A DNA stretch of 64,000 bases from Cytophagales bacterium (GCA_004292855.1 RDXN01000031.1:62001-126000); one strand, 5' to 3'; numbered from the stretch's first letter, positions 51,623 through 60,415 are shown. Numbers and translations: made by a program. The notes: generated by a model from the letters alone, not told the origin.

Positions 51623-52954
51623 CTACAAAACTTCTTCGGGTTGTAAAGCGGGGTTGTAGATTTTTTGCGACGGGATGCGCCACAACAAGCCTAACCCAAT
51701 GACAAACAGCACCAACAGGGCCAATACACTGTTGCGCATGCTACCGGTGAGTTGCTCCACTAATCCGTACATAAGCGTTCCGATCACGATGGACAGTTTT
51801 TCGGTGACGTCGTAGAAACTGAAAAACGAAGCCGTGTCGGTGGTGTTGGCCGGAATAAACTTGGAGTAAGTCGACCGCGAGAGCGATTGCACACCCCCCA
51901 TCACCATACCCACGATGCCCGCCAGCACAAAAAACTGGGTTTGCGTTTGTACCAGATAAGCTCCCCAGCAGATGCCAATCCAAACCGTAACGGCAATCAT
52001 GAGCGCGTAGATATTGCCCAGCCGTTCCGACAAACGAGCAAACCCGTAGGCCCCCGGAATCGCCACCAACTGAATCACCAGCACAACCGTAATCAACGCG
52101 CTCGACTCCATTTTCAGTTCGTCGCTGGCGAAGATAGTGGCTATGTACATGACCGTTTGTACCCCCATGTTGTAAATGGCGAAGGCGATCAGGAACCGGC
52201 GCAATAAGAGTTGTTGCCGCACCTGTCCGAACGTAGTTTTTAGCTCCCGAAAGCCGTTGAAGAACCATGTTTGCCACGATTCGGTCGCGCTGGCAACGGA
52301 CTTGCGCTGCCCGTCGGGCAGCACGTTGAACGGAATCTGGGCAAATCCGAACCACCACAGACCCACCGTCAGGAAGGCCACCCGCGAGGCCATACCTTCC
52401 GAAATACCCCCAAACCACTCCCCTTTCAGGATCATGAGCAGGTTCAGAATCATGAGCAACACGCTGCCGATGTACCCCATCGAAAAGCCCCGTGCGCTGA
52501 CCCGGTCGAACTGGTCTTCGGTGGCGATTTCGGGCAGGTACGAGTTATAGAATACGATACTTCCCGCCCAACCAACCAAACTCCAGCCGAAGCAAAATAC
52601 GGCGAAGGTGGTGGTGTCTTTGGTGAAGAAATAGAGCAGCGCACAGGCCAGCGAACCCGTGTAGCAAAAGAATTTCATGAAGGCTTTCTTGCGCCCGCTA
52701 TAGTCCGAGAGGGCCGTACAGATGGGACTCAACAGGGCTGCCAGCAGCATGGCTATTGAAACGGTGTACGAAAACAGCACCGAGTTCTTGATCGGGAAGC
52801 CCAGGAAATCAATGACCGGCCCACCCGATTCGTTTAGGGCGGTAGCTGAAAAATAGACAGGAAAAATGCTGGAAACGATAACCAGTGAATGAACCGAGTT
52901 GGCCCAATCGTAGAGGGTCCAGGCACGCAGGATACGGGGGTTGTTCTTTTGCAT
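51623..52954 (-). CDS. UMF1-family MFS transporter
   Basis: This 443-residue membrane protein has about 12 helices. The N-terminal segment RAWTLYDWANSVHSLVIVSSIFPVYF and LSPICTALSDYSGRKKAFMKFFCYTG are typical of UMF1/Atg22-like major facilitator proteins, as is GGVQSLSRSTYSKFIPANTTDTASFFSFYDVTEKLSIVIGTLMYG near the C-terminus. In yeast Atg22 exports vacuolar amino acids; the bacterial substrate is unknown. The ATG at 52954 is preferred to 52996, because the extra codons come from an inverted repeat. Confidence 0.93.
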   Translation of the reverse strand: MQKNNPRILRAWTLYDWANSVHSLVIVSSIFPVYFSATALNESGGPVIDFLGFPIKNSVLFSYTVSIAMLLAALLSPICTALSDYSGRKKAFMKFFCYTGSLACALLYFFTKDTTTFAVFCFGWSLVGWAGSIVFYNSYLPEIATEDQFDRVSARGFSMGYIGSVLLMILNLLMILKGEWFGGISEGMASRVAFLTVGLWWFGFAQIPFNVLPDGQRKSVASATESWQTWFFNGFRELKTTFGQVRQQLLLRRFLIAFAIYNMGVQTVMYIATIFASDELKMESSALITVVLVIQLVAIPGAYGFARLSERLGNIYALMIAVTVWIGICWGAYLVQTQTQFFVLAGIVGMVMGGVQSLSRSTYSKFIPANTTDTASFFSFYDVTEKLSIVIGTLMYGLVEQLTGSMRNSVLALLVLFVIGLGLLWRIPSQKIYNPALQPEEVL

Positions 52955-52958
52955 GTAC

Positions 52959-53071
52959 TGATAGGAACACAGATTTAACGGATGCAACTGGTTCAAACGG
53001 ATTTAAGACCATCAAATCAACTAAAAAATCCGTATAAATCAGTTTAATCTGTTCAATCCGTGTTCCTATCA
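52959..53071. repeat. Long inverted repeat between lipoprotein and UMF1 genes
   Basis: TGATAGGAACACAGATT (52959-52975) pairs with 53055-53071 with one mismatch. The 80-base centre has degenerate copies of the words ACGGATT/AATCCGT and TTTAA. The element fills the spacer: it ends one base before the stop triplet of the lipoprotein gene and begins five bases from the UMF1 start. Confidence 0.92.
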
Positions 53072-53072
53072 A

Positions 53073-53531
53073 TCAAATTGAAGGCACAAAGACGAGGTTG
53101 GCGGCTTGTTTAACGCCGTTAACCTGCACGCCTTCCTGTTGCAGAATCAGCGAGTTTTTAGTGAGTTCGACAAGTTTGAAGACGCCATTAAAGCCCGTGA
53201 CTTTTACGTTGATGGCCGTATTATCGGCGGTCAGTGTCCAGTCGCCCGCGTTGCGAATTTGCTTGGTGGTCCGGTCGATGGCCCGCACGATGTTGGCATT
53301 TGTGAACTGAAAATCCAGAAACAGTAGGGCAGCCGTTTCGAGACCCAATTGCGCCGTATTGATGGCCTTGCCCCCCGTGTCGGTCACGCGGTCGACGCGC
53401 CAGGTGTTGGCCACGAGCAATTCGGTTTGGCTAGCCGGGGTAACGAGTCCGGGCGTGTCGGTGTCGGATTTGCACTGGGTGAGCAGGCCGATAGCGAAGA
53501 AAAGCAGAAAATAACGTGTGAGCCGGTACAT
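53073..53531 (-). CDS. Small lipoprotein, lipocalin-like
   Basis: The 152-residue product has a lipoprotein signal (FLLFFAIGLLTQC, Cys at about 20). The mature domain (LLVANTWRVDRVTDTGGKAI...LFLDFQFTNANIVRAIDRTTKQIRNAGDWTLTADNTAINVKVTGF...LVELTKNSLILQQE) has the strand pattern of the small lipocalin-like proteins of Bacteroidota that begin with a W-x-V/L-x-x-V motif. The function is unknown. It precedes the UMF1 gene, separated only by an inverted repeat. Confidence 0.75.
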   Translation of the reverse strand: MYRLTRYFLLFFAIGLLTQCKSDTDTPGLVTPASQTELLVANTWRVDRVTDTGGKAINTAQLGLETAALLFLDFQFTNANIVRAIDRTTKQIRNAGDWTLTADNTAINVKVTGFNGVFKLVELTKNSLILQQEGVQVNGVKQAANLVFVPSI

Positions 53532-53597
53532 GGTTGATGCGTTTTATGGTTTGTTGGTGCCAAATTAGCGGTTTCCTTGTCAAAATCGTAAAAAGAC

Positions 53598-55340
53598 ATG
53601 CTTTTGGGCTGTACGCAAGACGCAGGACGCAGGACACAAAACGCACTCAACGAGCAGAGACGTATAGTTTTTTTGTCTTTTTTCTTGTGTCTATTCTCGT
53701 TCCTTATCTGCTCGTTTACTCAAGCTCAGGACCGTTGCGCGGAGCCACTCAGTTACACGCCCGTAACCGCACCTCAACGCATCGAGTGGAGCAAGTTTCC
53801 TGATTTCAACCTGCCCTTTACCATCGTCTACGGCGGCCCGCGCATGGGCGATGTGCAGGGGCAACCGTTGCGGCACGGGTTCAGCCACATCTCGACGATG
53901 CAGGACGCCGAGTTTGGAACGGTGGTTCAACCCCGGCAGCGGGCTATCGAGTGGAGTGGCTTTGCCTTTGGGCTGTCGCAGCCCTGGGAGTTTGCCGAAA
54001 GCCCCTGGAACAACGACCTCAACGCCTACCGCGCCCGCTGGAACCGCTACCTCCGCGACGTGTCGGGCAACACCCGCACGGCCAATGGGAAGTACAACAT
54101 TCAGGCTGACATTCTGATGGTCGATCTGGAGCGGATTCATGAGACCGACGCCCGGATTTTGCGGCTCAAAACCGACCCCTCCACCCCACCCGCCTACCGT
54201 ACCCTGCCCGACGACCAATTTCTGCTGCGCTACAAAAAAGACATGACGGCCCTGTACGCCGAGGGACTCCGCTACATCCGCGAGCAGGCCGACCTGACCA
54301 ACGCCCGCCTAAGCACCTACAGCGACTCGCCGATTCTGAACACGTTTGTCAACGTGGTAGGCAACTCCTGGTCCGACTGGAGTACCAACCCCGCCCGCGT
54401 TCACTACCTGCTCAAAGACACCACCAACTTCGCCCACGTGGGCGGTCCGTTCTACGACCGGCTGGATTACGTGTCGCCTTCGGCCTATTATTACAACGAT
54501 TATTCAAGTGCGCTTGGTCCTGATTTTCTGGCCTACATGCTGTTTCAGATTGAGGCCAACCGTGCCTGGACCACCAAACCCGTAATGCCGTTCGTCTGGA
54601 TGCGCTACCACGATTGTTGCGGCAACTACCCCAACTTTATCCGGCCCGAAATGGCTGAGGCTACCGCCATTTTTCCGTTTTTTTCGGGTGCAAAGGGCCT
54701 GTGGTTGTGGGACGTACCTGGCTTCGACAATCCCAGTTCGACCATCTACCGACCCAACGACGTCTACACGGCCTATGAATCATTTGTTCACGGCCTGTAC
54801 CGGCTCTCGCGCTTCGCCGACATGTTCGAGGGAAACTACGAGTTGGTAATTCCCAAGCCCGCCCGCGACCTGATGGAAGCCCGCGAACCTGTTTGGCGGG
54901 GCGTCGTGAAAGGCGACAACATCCTGATTGTTGCCCAGAACCCCTACGCCCCCGAAGGTGCAAAAACAACTATTACGGTCCGCCATCAGAATTTCAGCCG
55001 CGACATCATCCTGACCGGGCGGCAAGTTTATCTCTGCCAGTTTAATAAAACGGCCGTCACCGCCCTGCCTGAGCAACCGGCTTTCACGGACCTCACCCTT
55101 ACACCCAATCCGGTCCAACAGCAGTGTACGGTCACGTTCTCGGCGGCCCGTGCGGGTGAAGTCGAGTTTCAGATTATTAATTTATTGGGGCAAGTGGTTT
55201 ATCAGAAACCGATTCGGGCCAGCCTGGGCTTGAACCGGCAACAGCTTGATACACATCATTTTTCTACTGGCTTGTATATTGTTCGAGTCAAAAACGAACA
55301 AGGGACCATCCAATCGCGGTTGTTACGTACAGCAGACTGA
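53598..55340 (+). CDS. Secreted protein with T9SS type A sorting domain, unknown function
   Basis: The 580-residue product has a hydrophobic leader (IVFLSFFLCLFSFLICSFTQAQ) and a C-terminal type IX secretion sorting domain (LTPNPVQQQCTVTF...EFQIINLLGQVVYQ...HFSTGLYIVRVKNEQGTIQSRLLRTAD). The body (about 60-460) looks like a TIM-barrel-type glycoside hydrolase-like domain with many aromatic residues (WSGFAFGLSQPWEFAESPWNNDLNAYRARWNRYL, VDLERIHE, YVSPSAYYYNDYSS, MPFVWMRYHDCC), but I cannot assign a family. The start is uncertain: the only in-frame ATG (53598) lies before a tandem repeat, and the first 22 residues do not look like a normal leader. Confidence 0.8.
   Translation: MLLGCTQDAGRRTQNALNEQRRIVFLSFFLCLFSFLICSFTQAQDRCAEPLSYTPVTAPQRIEWSKFPDFNLPFTIVYGGPRMGDVQGQPLRHGFSHISTMQDAEFGTVVQPRQRAIEWSGFAFGLSQPWEFAESPWNNDLNAYRARWNRYLRDVSGNTRTANGKYNIQADILMVDLERIHETDARILRLKTDPSTPPAYRTLPDDQFLLRYKKDMTALYAEGLRYIREQADLTNARLSTYSDSPILNTFVNVVGNSWSDWSTNPARVHYLLKDTTNFAHVGGPFYDRLDYVSPSAYYYNDYSSALGPDFLAYMLFQIEANRAWTTKPVMPFVWMRYHDCCGNYPNFIRPEMAEATAIFPFFSGAKGLWLWDVPGFDNPSSTIYRPNDVYTAYESFVHGLYRLSRFADMFEGNYELVIPKPARDLMEAREPVWRGVVKGDNILIVAQNPYAPEGAKTTITVRHQNFSRDIILTGRQVYLCQFNKTAVTALPEQPAFTDLTLTPNPVQQQCTVTFSAARAGEVEFQIINLLGQVVYQKPIRASLGLNRQQLDTHHFSTGLYIVRVKNEQGTIQSRLLRTAD
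53612..53646. repeat. Short tandem repeat of a GACGCAG-type word
   Basis: Two exact GACGCAG copies (53619-53625 and 53626-53632) are followed by a degenerate GACACAA and flanked by CGCAAGA and ACGCAC. It lies at the 5' end of the T9SS cargo gene and is translated if the ATG at 53598 is used. Confidence 0.75.
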
Positions 55341-55360
55341 TCCGTTCTGCCATCTGAAAT

Positions 55361-57427
55361 ATGCCCAACAGACTTGCCAACGAAACCAGCCCGTACCTGC
55401 TCCAACACGCTCATAACCCTGTCGACTGGTATCCGTGGGGCGAGGAGGCCCTGACCAAAGCCCGCGACGAAGACAAGCCGATTCTGGTCAGCATTGGCTA
55501 TTCAGCCTGCCATTGGTGTCACGTGATGGAGCGCGAATCGTTCGAGCGCGAGCCGATAGCCAAACACATGAACGAGCGGTTTGTGTGTATTAAAGTGGAC
55601 CGGGAGGAACGGCCCGACGTCGACGCGATCTATATGGACGCCGTGCAGGCGATGGGCGTGCGCGGGGGGTGGCCCCTCAACGTGTTTTTGCTACCCGACA
55701 CCCGCCCTTTTTACGGGATCACCTACGCCCCCCCACAACAATGGGTAAACTTGCTCGCGGGGGTTCGTAACGCCTTCGATGAACACCGCGACGACCTGAT
55801 TACCTCTGCCGAAGGATTCACGAACGAACTGAACCTGAGCGATTCGGTGCGGTTTGGGCTAGCCAACACAGAGCCGCAGTTTAGTGTGGCCGTGGCTACT
55901 AAGTTGTTTGAAAAACTGGCTACCAAGTTCGACACGCAGAAGGGCGGGCTGGCGCGGGCACCCAAATTCCCGATGCCGAGCATCTACACGTTCCTGCTTA
56001 ATTATAGCCAACTCACCGACGACGACCGCGCCCTCGACCAACTCACCCTCACCTTGAACCGGATGGCTCTGGGCGGTTTGTATGACCAAATGGGCGGTGG
56101 TTTTTCGCGGTATTCGGTCGATGAAGATTGGTTTGCGCCCCACTTCGAGAAGATGCTCTACGACAACGGGCAACTCCTCACACTCTACGCCGACGCCTGG
56201 CGCACGACCGGCAATCCACTTTATAAACAGACTGTTTACCAGACTATTGCCTTCGCGCAACGCGAATTACTCAGCCCCGAAGGTGGTTTTTATTCGGCCC
56301 TCGATGCCGACAGTGAGGGCGAAGAAGGCAAGTTTTATACCTGGACCACCGACGAACTCAGCGACCTGCTCGGCCCCGATTTCGACTGGTTCTCAGACTT
56401 GTACTCCATTCAGGAGGATGGCAATTGGGAGCACGAGACTGGTCATGGCAAAACGGGCCGGAACATCCTTCATCGCACCCTTACCGACGAACAATTCGCC
56501 CGACAGGCCGACTGGACGCAGGAGGAGTTGGAAGAAATGTTGACCTACGTCCGGCAGAAGCTCATGGCCGTGCGCGAGACCCGCATCCGGCCCGGCCTCG
56601 ACGATAAAATTCTGTGTTCGTGGAATGGCCTGATGCTCAAAGGGCTGGTATCAGCCTACCGCGCCTTCGACGAACCAGAGTTCCTGACGCTTGCGTTGCG
56701 CTTGGCCCATTTCCTGCTCCATAACATGCGCGACAAGCGAAATGGAAGGCTGTGGCATTCGTATAAACTGGGTCGGGCTAAACAGGCTGGTTTCCTGGAA
56801 GACTATGCCGCTGTTATCGATGGACTAATTGGCCTTTACCAGGCCACATTCGCCGAAAATTGGCTCACCGAGGCCGATCAACTCACGCAATATGTTCTGA
56901 ACAACTTTAGCGATACCACCACCGAGGGGGCCGAAGCTGACCCGCTGTTCTTCTTCACCGACAAGAACAGCGAAGACCTCATTGCCCGACGCAAGGAGTT
57001 GTTCGACAACGTGATTCCGGCGTCCAATTCGATCATGGCCCACAACCTGCGCACACTGAGCCTTTTACTGGACAGGCCCACCTACGCCGAACGCGCCGAC
57101 CGGATGCTGGGCCGTGTACAGCCGCTGATCGAAAACAATGCCGACTACCTCTCCAACTGGGCGGCTCTCTACGTTCGTCGAGTGCTGCCATCGGTCGAAA
57201 TTGCCATCGTTGGCCCACAGGCCGCCGACTACCGGCGCGAACTCGAAGCCCACCTGAGCGCAGGGGTCATTTTTTCGGGCACCACTCGTAGAGACGCAAC
57301 CCTTTGCGTCTCAGCCTTGCTGCAAGGGCGTGGCATGGTCGGCAACCAGACCACCATCTATGTGTGTCAGGATCGGGCTTGTCAGCTTCCGGTTACGAGC
57401 GTTGCCGAAGCGATTGATTTATTGTAG
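55361..57427 (+). CDS. Thioredoxin domain-containing DUF255 protein (YyaL-like)
   Basis: This 688-residue protein starts with a DUF255 thioredoxin-like domain ([29 protein letters not shown]) holding CHWC near residue 50, followed by an (alpha/alpha)6-type domain ([64 protein letters not shown]). Spermatogenesis-associated protein 20 in animals is a relative; the bacterial function is unknown. Near the C-terminus (about residues 640-652), [11 protein letters not shown] is encoded by a 9-bp hairpin and interrupts a region that usually runs smoothly from strand to strand. The stop codon lies in another inverted repeat. Confidence 0.93.
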   Translation: MPNRLANETSPYLLQHAHNPVDWYPWGEEALTKARDEDKPILVSIGYSACHWCHVMERESFEREPIAKHMNERFVCIKVDREERPDVDAIYMDAVQAMGVRGGWPLNVFLLPDTRPFYGITYAPPQQWVNLLAGVRNAFDEHRDDLITSAEGFTNELNLSDSVRFGLANTEPQFSVAVATKLFEKLATKFDTQKGGLARAPKFPMPSIYTFLLNYSQLTDDDRALDQLTLTLNRMALGGLYDQMGGGFSRYSVDEDWFAPHFEKMLYDNGQLLTLYADAWRTTGNPLYKQTVYQTIAFAQRELLSPEGGFYSALDADSEGEEGKFYTWTTDELSDLLGPDFDWFSDLYSIQEDGNWEHETGHGKTGRNILHRTLTDEQFARQADWTQEELEEMLTYVRQKLMAVRETRIRPGLDDKILCSWNGLMLKGLVSAYRAFDEPEFLTLALRLAHFLLHNMRDKRNGRLWHSYKLGRAKQAGFLEDYAAVIDGLIGLYQATFAENWLTEADQLTQYVLNNFSDTTTEGAEADPLFFFTDKNSEDLIARRKELFDNVIPASNSIMAHNLRTLSLLLDRPTYAERADRMLGRVQPLIENNADYLSNWAALYVRRVLPSVEIAIVGPQAADYRRELEAHLSAGVIFSGTTRRDATLCVSALLQGRGMVGNQTTIYVCQDRACQLPVTSVAEAIDLL
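57291..57312. repeat. Hairpin inside the DUF255 gene
   Basis: GAGACGCAA (57291-57299) pairs with TTGCGTCTC (57304-57312) around a four-base loop. It is in frame and encodes roughly [10 protein letters not shown] recall AGAGACGCAA/TTGCGTCTCT as a frequent intergenic hairpin in Bacteroidota and cyanobacteria; that is memory and not a search. Confidence 0.75.
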
Positions 57428-57538
57428 TGCCGGTTAGTAACCGGCACGGGCATCAGCCCTATTTCTTACCGACCGGCGCGGGGTTTACTGTAATGATTTT
57501 CGGCATTTCATGCCGTGCCGGTTACTAACCGGCACTAC
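57424..57538. repeat. Two palindromes forming an inverted repeat in the DUF255-sufS spacer
   Basis: Arms 57424-57451 and 57512-57538 are complementary over about 26 bases. Each arm is itself a near-palindrome (GTGCCGGTT...AACCGGCAC). The left arm contains the DUF255 stop codon (57425-57427); the right arm ends 45 bases before the sufS ATG. The core equals the palindromes inside the GH13 gene at 20.1 kb apart from complementary stem changes. Confidence 0.93.
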
Positions 57539-57583
57539 TTTGGACCCGGTTTTGTTATTCCAGTAAGCTATTACTCCAACTCT

Positions 57584-58819
57584 ATGCAGTCCGTACTTGC
57601 CCCCATTGATATCCAACGTGTTCGTCAGGATTTCCCGATTCTCGACCAGATGGTCAACGGAAAACAACTGGTGTATTTTGATAATGCCGCCACCAATCAG
57701 AAACCCATCCCGGTCCTGAACGCGCTCGCGCACTACTACGAACACGACAACGCTAATATTCACCGGGGCATCCACACCCTTGCTGAGCGGGCTACGCAGG
57801 ATTTCGAGGCATCGCGCCAAAAAATCAAGTCGTTCCTGAATGCCGAGCATATAGAAGAAGTCATCTTCACCTACGGCACCACCGATGGCATCAACCTCGT
57901 GGCGCAATCGTACGGGCGCAAGTTTCTGAACGCGGGCGACGAAATCATCATCTCGACCCTAGAACACCACTCGAACATTGTGCCTTGGCAGATGCTCTGC
58001 GAAGAACGCGGTTGCGTGTTGCGCATCATCCCCATTGACAACAACGGTGATCTGCTGCTCGATGAGTACGAAAAACTCCTGAGCGAGCGTACCAAACTGG
58101 TTGCGTGTGTACACGTTTCCAACGCGCTTGGCACCATCAATCCCATCAAAACAATCATCGACATGGCTCACCGCGTGGGGGCTGTGGTACTTGTCGATGG
58201 GGCGCAGGCGAGTTCGCACATCGAGCTTGACGTACAGGCAATGGACTGCGATTTTTACGTACTCTCAGCTCACAAGCTTTATGGCCCCACAGGCATGGGC
58301 GTCTTGTACGGCAAGCGCGACATCCTGAACGCCATGCCGCCTTATCGAGGGGGTGGTGAGATGATTAAGGAAGTCACGTTTGAGAAAACAACCTACAACG
58401 ACCTGCCTTATAAGTTTGAAGCTGGCACGCCCAACATCGCCGATGTAGTGGCCGTGCGGACGGCTCTGGAGTACATGGAGTCGCTTGGTAAAGAGAATAT
58501 CGCCCAACATGAGCACGAACTGCTCCTATACGCAACCGAGCAACTGAGCGACATTCGGGGCCTACGGATTGTTGGGCAGGCTAAAGAAAAGATCGGGGTT
58601 GTATCGTTCGTGCTCGATGGGATTCACCATCAGGATACGGGCGTCATTCTCGATCAGTTGGGCATCGCCGTTCGAACGGGGCACCACTGTACGCAACCCC
58701 TGATGAGCCGATTGGGCCTTGCCGGAACCACGCGGGCCTCATTCGCGGTTTATAACACCAAAGACGAAATCGACCGGCTTGTACAGGGCGTCCTTCGGGT
58801 GCAAAAAATGATGGCGTAA
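57584..58819 (+). CDS. sufS: Cysteine desulfurase SufS
   Basis: SufS is the PLP enzyme that takes sulfur from cysteine for Fe-S cluster assembly. The 411 residues match the group II desulfurase family: YFDNAATNQKP near the start, HTLAERATQDFE, the PLP lysine in LSAHKLYGPTGMGVLYG (about residue 230) and the active-site Cys369 in RTGHHCTQPLM. The ATG at 57584 gives the natural N-terminus; an upstream ATG at 57515 lies in an inverted repeat. It heads a cluster with sufE and a DUF59 protein, interrupted by a broken toxin-antitoxin pair. Confidence 0.96.
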   Translation: MQSVLAPIDIQRVRQDFPILDQMVNGKQLVYFDNAATNQKPIPVLNALAHYYEHDNANIHRGIHTLAERATQDFEASRQKIKSFLNAEHIEEVIFTYGTTDGINLVAQSYGRKFLNAGDEIIISTLEHHSNIVPWQMLCEERGCVLRIIPIDNNGDLLLDEYEKLLSERTKLVACVHVSNALGTINPIKTIIDMAHRVGAVVLVDGAQASSHIELDVQAMDCDFYVLSAHKLYGPTGMGVLYGKRDILNAMPPYRGGGEMIKEVTFEKTTYNDLPYKFEAGTPNIADVVAVRTALEYMESLGKENIAQHEHELLLYATEQLSDIRGLRIVGQAKEKIGVVSFVLDGIHHQDTGVILDQLGIAVRTGHHCTQPLMSRLGLAGTTRASFAVYNTKDEIDRLVQGVLRVQKMMA

Positions 58820-58840
58820 ATTTCTAACAAATTCACAGTC

Positions 58841-59068
58841 ATGCTAGAAACATTGTTAAACAAGAATCAGGTTTTGCATAGTCTACAGAACCTTCCTGAA
58901 CAAATAAGCTCCGAAGACTTGATTGAACATATTCTGTTTATGGCCCAGGTACAGCGTGGAATCCAGCAGGCTAATGAGGGTAAAGTCGTCACTCACGAGC
59001 AATTAATGAAGGAACTTGCTGATTTACGTATTCAAAAGCAGGCCGAACGCCGGGCAAAAGTCGCATGA
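58841..59068 (+). CDS. Small antitoxin-like protein
   Basis: The 75-residue protein has an N-terminal helical part (LETLLNKNQVLHSLQNLPEQISSEDLIEHILFMAQVQRGIQQAN) and a segment VVTHEQLMKELADL that resembles the antitoxins that pair with RelE/ParE toxins in Bacteroidota. The gene ends in the 5' edge of a truncated toxin, so this is the surviving antitoxin of a broken pair. It lies 22 bases after sufS within the suf cluster and is probably co-transcribed. Confidence 0.7.
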   Translation: MLETLLNKNQVLHSLQNLPEQISSEDLIEHILFMAQVQRGIQQANEGKVVTHEQLMKELADLRIQKQAERRAKVA

Positions 59069-59183
59069 CAATCGTGAGATATTCGTAGGACGGTATCGTG
59101 TGGTTTATCAGTTTCGCGAGGATGAAAATAAAGTTGTCGTAATGGTTATTAGACCCATTGGCAGACCACTTGGCAAGATTTAA
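59061..59183 (+). pseudogene. C-terminal remnant of a RelE/ParE-family toxin
   Basis: In a frame shifted relative to the antitoxin gene, the translation is SHDNREIFVGRYRVVYQ..DENKVVVMVIRPIGRPLGKI and stop at 59181. This is the C-terminal half of a RelE/ParE toxin (REI-VG-YRVVY, then a strand and a terminal R-L). The N-terminal half is absent: the frame is open only back to a TGA at 59007 and its codons before SHDN are not toxin-like. No start codon is in place. Confidence 0.8.
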
Positions 59184-59186
59184 ACA

Positions 59187-59603
59187 ATGACGATTAACGA
59201 AAAACAGGATGAGATTATCGAGGAGTTTGATCTGTTCGACGATCAACTCGATAAGACGCAGTATATTATTGACTTGGGTAAAAAACTCCCCCCCATGCCG
59301 GAGAAGTACGTCACTGACGAGAATCGGATCATGGGGTGCCAGTCGAAAGTATGGCTGGGGGCCGAACCAAAAGACGATGCCATCCATTTCTATGGTGATG
59401 CCGAGCCGACAGCCCAAATTTCAAAAGGATTGATTAGTCTGCTCATTCGGGTGTTACAGGACCAGAAACCCGAAGATATTGCCAACGCCGACCTGTACTT
59501 TATCGACCGGGTCGGTATGGGTAGCCTGGTTACCTCGCGCCGGGCCGGTGGCCTTGCCGCGATGGTGCAACGAATGAAAGAACATGGCCGTCAGCACGCC
59601 TGA
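59187..59603 (+). CDS. sufE: SufE-family sulfur acceptor
   Basis: SufE accepts sulfur from SufS and passes it to the scaffold. The 138 residues match the family throughout: QDEIIEEFDLFDDQLDKTQYIIDLGKKLPPMPE, the acceptor Cys in RIMGCQSKVWL (about residue 51), and SLVTSRRAGGLAAMVQRMKEH. It starts three bases after the toxin remnant and 21 bases before the DUF59 gene, so it belongs to the suf cluster. Confidence 0.96.
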   Translation: MTINEKQDEIIEEFDLFDDQLDKTQYIIDLGKKLPPMPEKYVTDENRIMGCQSKVWLGAEPKDDAIHFYGDAEPTAQISKGLISLLIRVLQDQKPEDIANADLYFIDRVGMGSLVTSRRAGGLAAMVQRMKEHGRQHA

Positions 59604-59623
59604 AACGTTAAATCAATAAAACC

Positions 59624-59950
59624 ATGTCTGTTTCGACATTGACCGACGAAGAACTGAAAGAACAGATCGTAATGGCCATTAAGGGCGTTTACGATCCCGA
59701 AATACCTGTTGATGTGTATGAACTGGGTCTTATTTATGAGATCAAGATTTTTCCCGTCAACAACGTGTACATCCAGATGACGCTCACTTCGCCTTCGTGC
59801 CCGTCGGCGGGCGAAATTCCCGGCGAAGTGGAGCAAAAAGTCCGCGAAGTTGAAGGCGTCAACGACGTAAGCGTCGAGCTGACGTTCGATCCCCCCTACT
59901 CCACCGAGATGATGTCGGAAGTAGCCAAGTTAGAATTAGGTTTCATGTAA
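59624..59950 (+). CDS. MIP18/DUF59 Fe-S assembly protein
   Basis: The 108-residue protein is a single DUF59 domain: IKGVYDPEIPVDVYELGLIYEIKI, then MTLTSPSCPSAGEIPGEVEQKV with the conserved Cys, and VELTFDPPYSTEMMSEVAKLELGFM. Its place after sufE supports the call to the SUF-associated DUF59 group, related to SufT and PaaD, which help in Fe-S cluster maturation. Exact role here is inferred. Confidence 0.93.
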   Translation: MSVSTLTDEELKEQIVMAIKGVYDPEIPVDVYELGLIYEIKIFPVNNVYIQMTLTSPSCPSAGEIPGEVEQKVREVEGVNDVSVELTFDPPYSTEMMSEVAKLELGFM

Positions 59951-59964
59951 ATTTTCCCCTAGAT

Positions 59965-60396
59965 ATGTATCCTCCTCACTTACTGGTCTCGATGCGCGAA
60001 GACCTTACGAGCGTTGGTTTTCAGGAATTGACCACCGCTCAAGACGTTGACAACCTCATGCAGGATGCCGAAGGCACGACAATGGTTGTTGTGAATTCGG
60101 TCTGCGGCTGTGCGGCTGGTGCGGCCCGCCCCGGCGTGAAAATGGCCCTAGCAAACAGTGCGGTGAAGCCCGACAAGCTCACCACCGTATTTGCCGGGGG
60201 CGACCTGGAAGCTACCGCCCGCATGCGCGACTACTTCTTGCCTTACCCGCCCTCGTCGCCCGCTATCGGGTTCTTCAAGAATGGCGAGTTGGTCCACTTC
60301 ATTGAGCGGCACCACATCGAAGGCCGGTCAGCACAGCAGATTGCTCAACATCTGGAGTTAGCCTTCCAGGAGTTTTGCGAGCCTCAACAGGCTTGA
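59965..60396 (+). CDS. BrxA/BrxB-family bacilliredoxin
   Basis: The 143-residue protein matches the YphP/YqiW (BrxA/BrxB) family with the CGC motif in VVNSVCGCAAGAARP and the segments VFAGGDLEATARMRDYF, PPSSPAIGFFKNGELVHFIERHHIEGR and AQHLELAF. Bacilliredoxins remove bacillithiol from oxidised proteins in Firmicutes; Bacteroidota members are conserved but their thiol partner is less certain. It is the last gene of the cluster (14 bases after the DUF59 gene) and a terminator follows. Confidence 0.95.
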   Translation: MYPPHLLVSMREDLTSVGFQELTTAQDVDNLMQDAEGTTMVVVNSVCGCAAGAARPGVKMALANSAVKPDKLTTVFAGGDLEATARMRDYFLPYPPSSPAIGFFKNGELVHFIERHHIEGRSAQQIAQHLELAFQEFCEPQQA

Positions 60397-60415
60397 TGTT
60401 AAGCCATTAACGAAG

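Noticed and set aside
52381-52455. Direct repeat ATCATGAGC in the UMF1 gene as an inserted element
   Set aside because: It encodes a natural Leu/Ile/Met helix repeat (LLMILNLLMIL) and shows no inverted arms.
53612-53646. Tandem GACGCAG words as a CRISPR array
   Set aside because: The unit is seven bases with no spacers and there are no cas genes.
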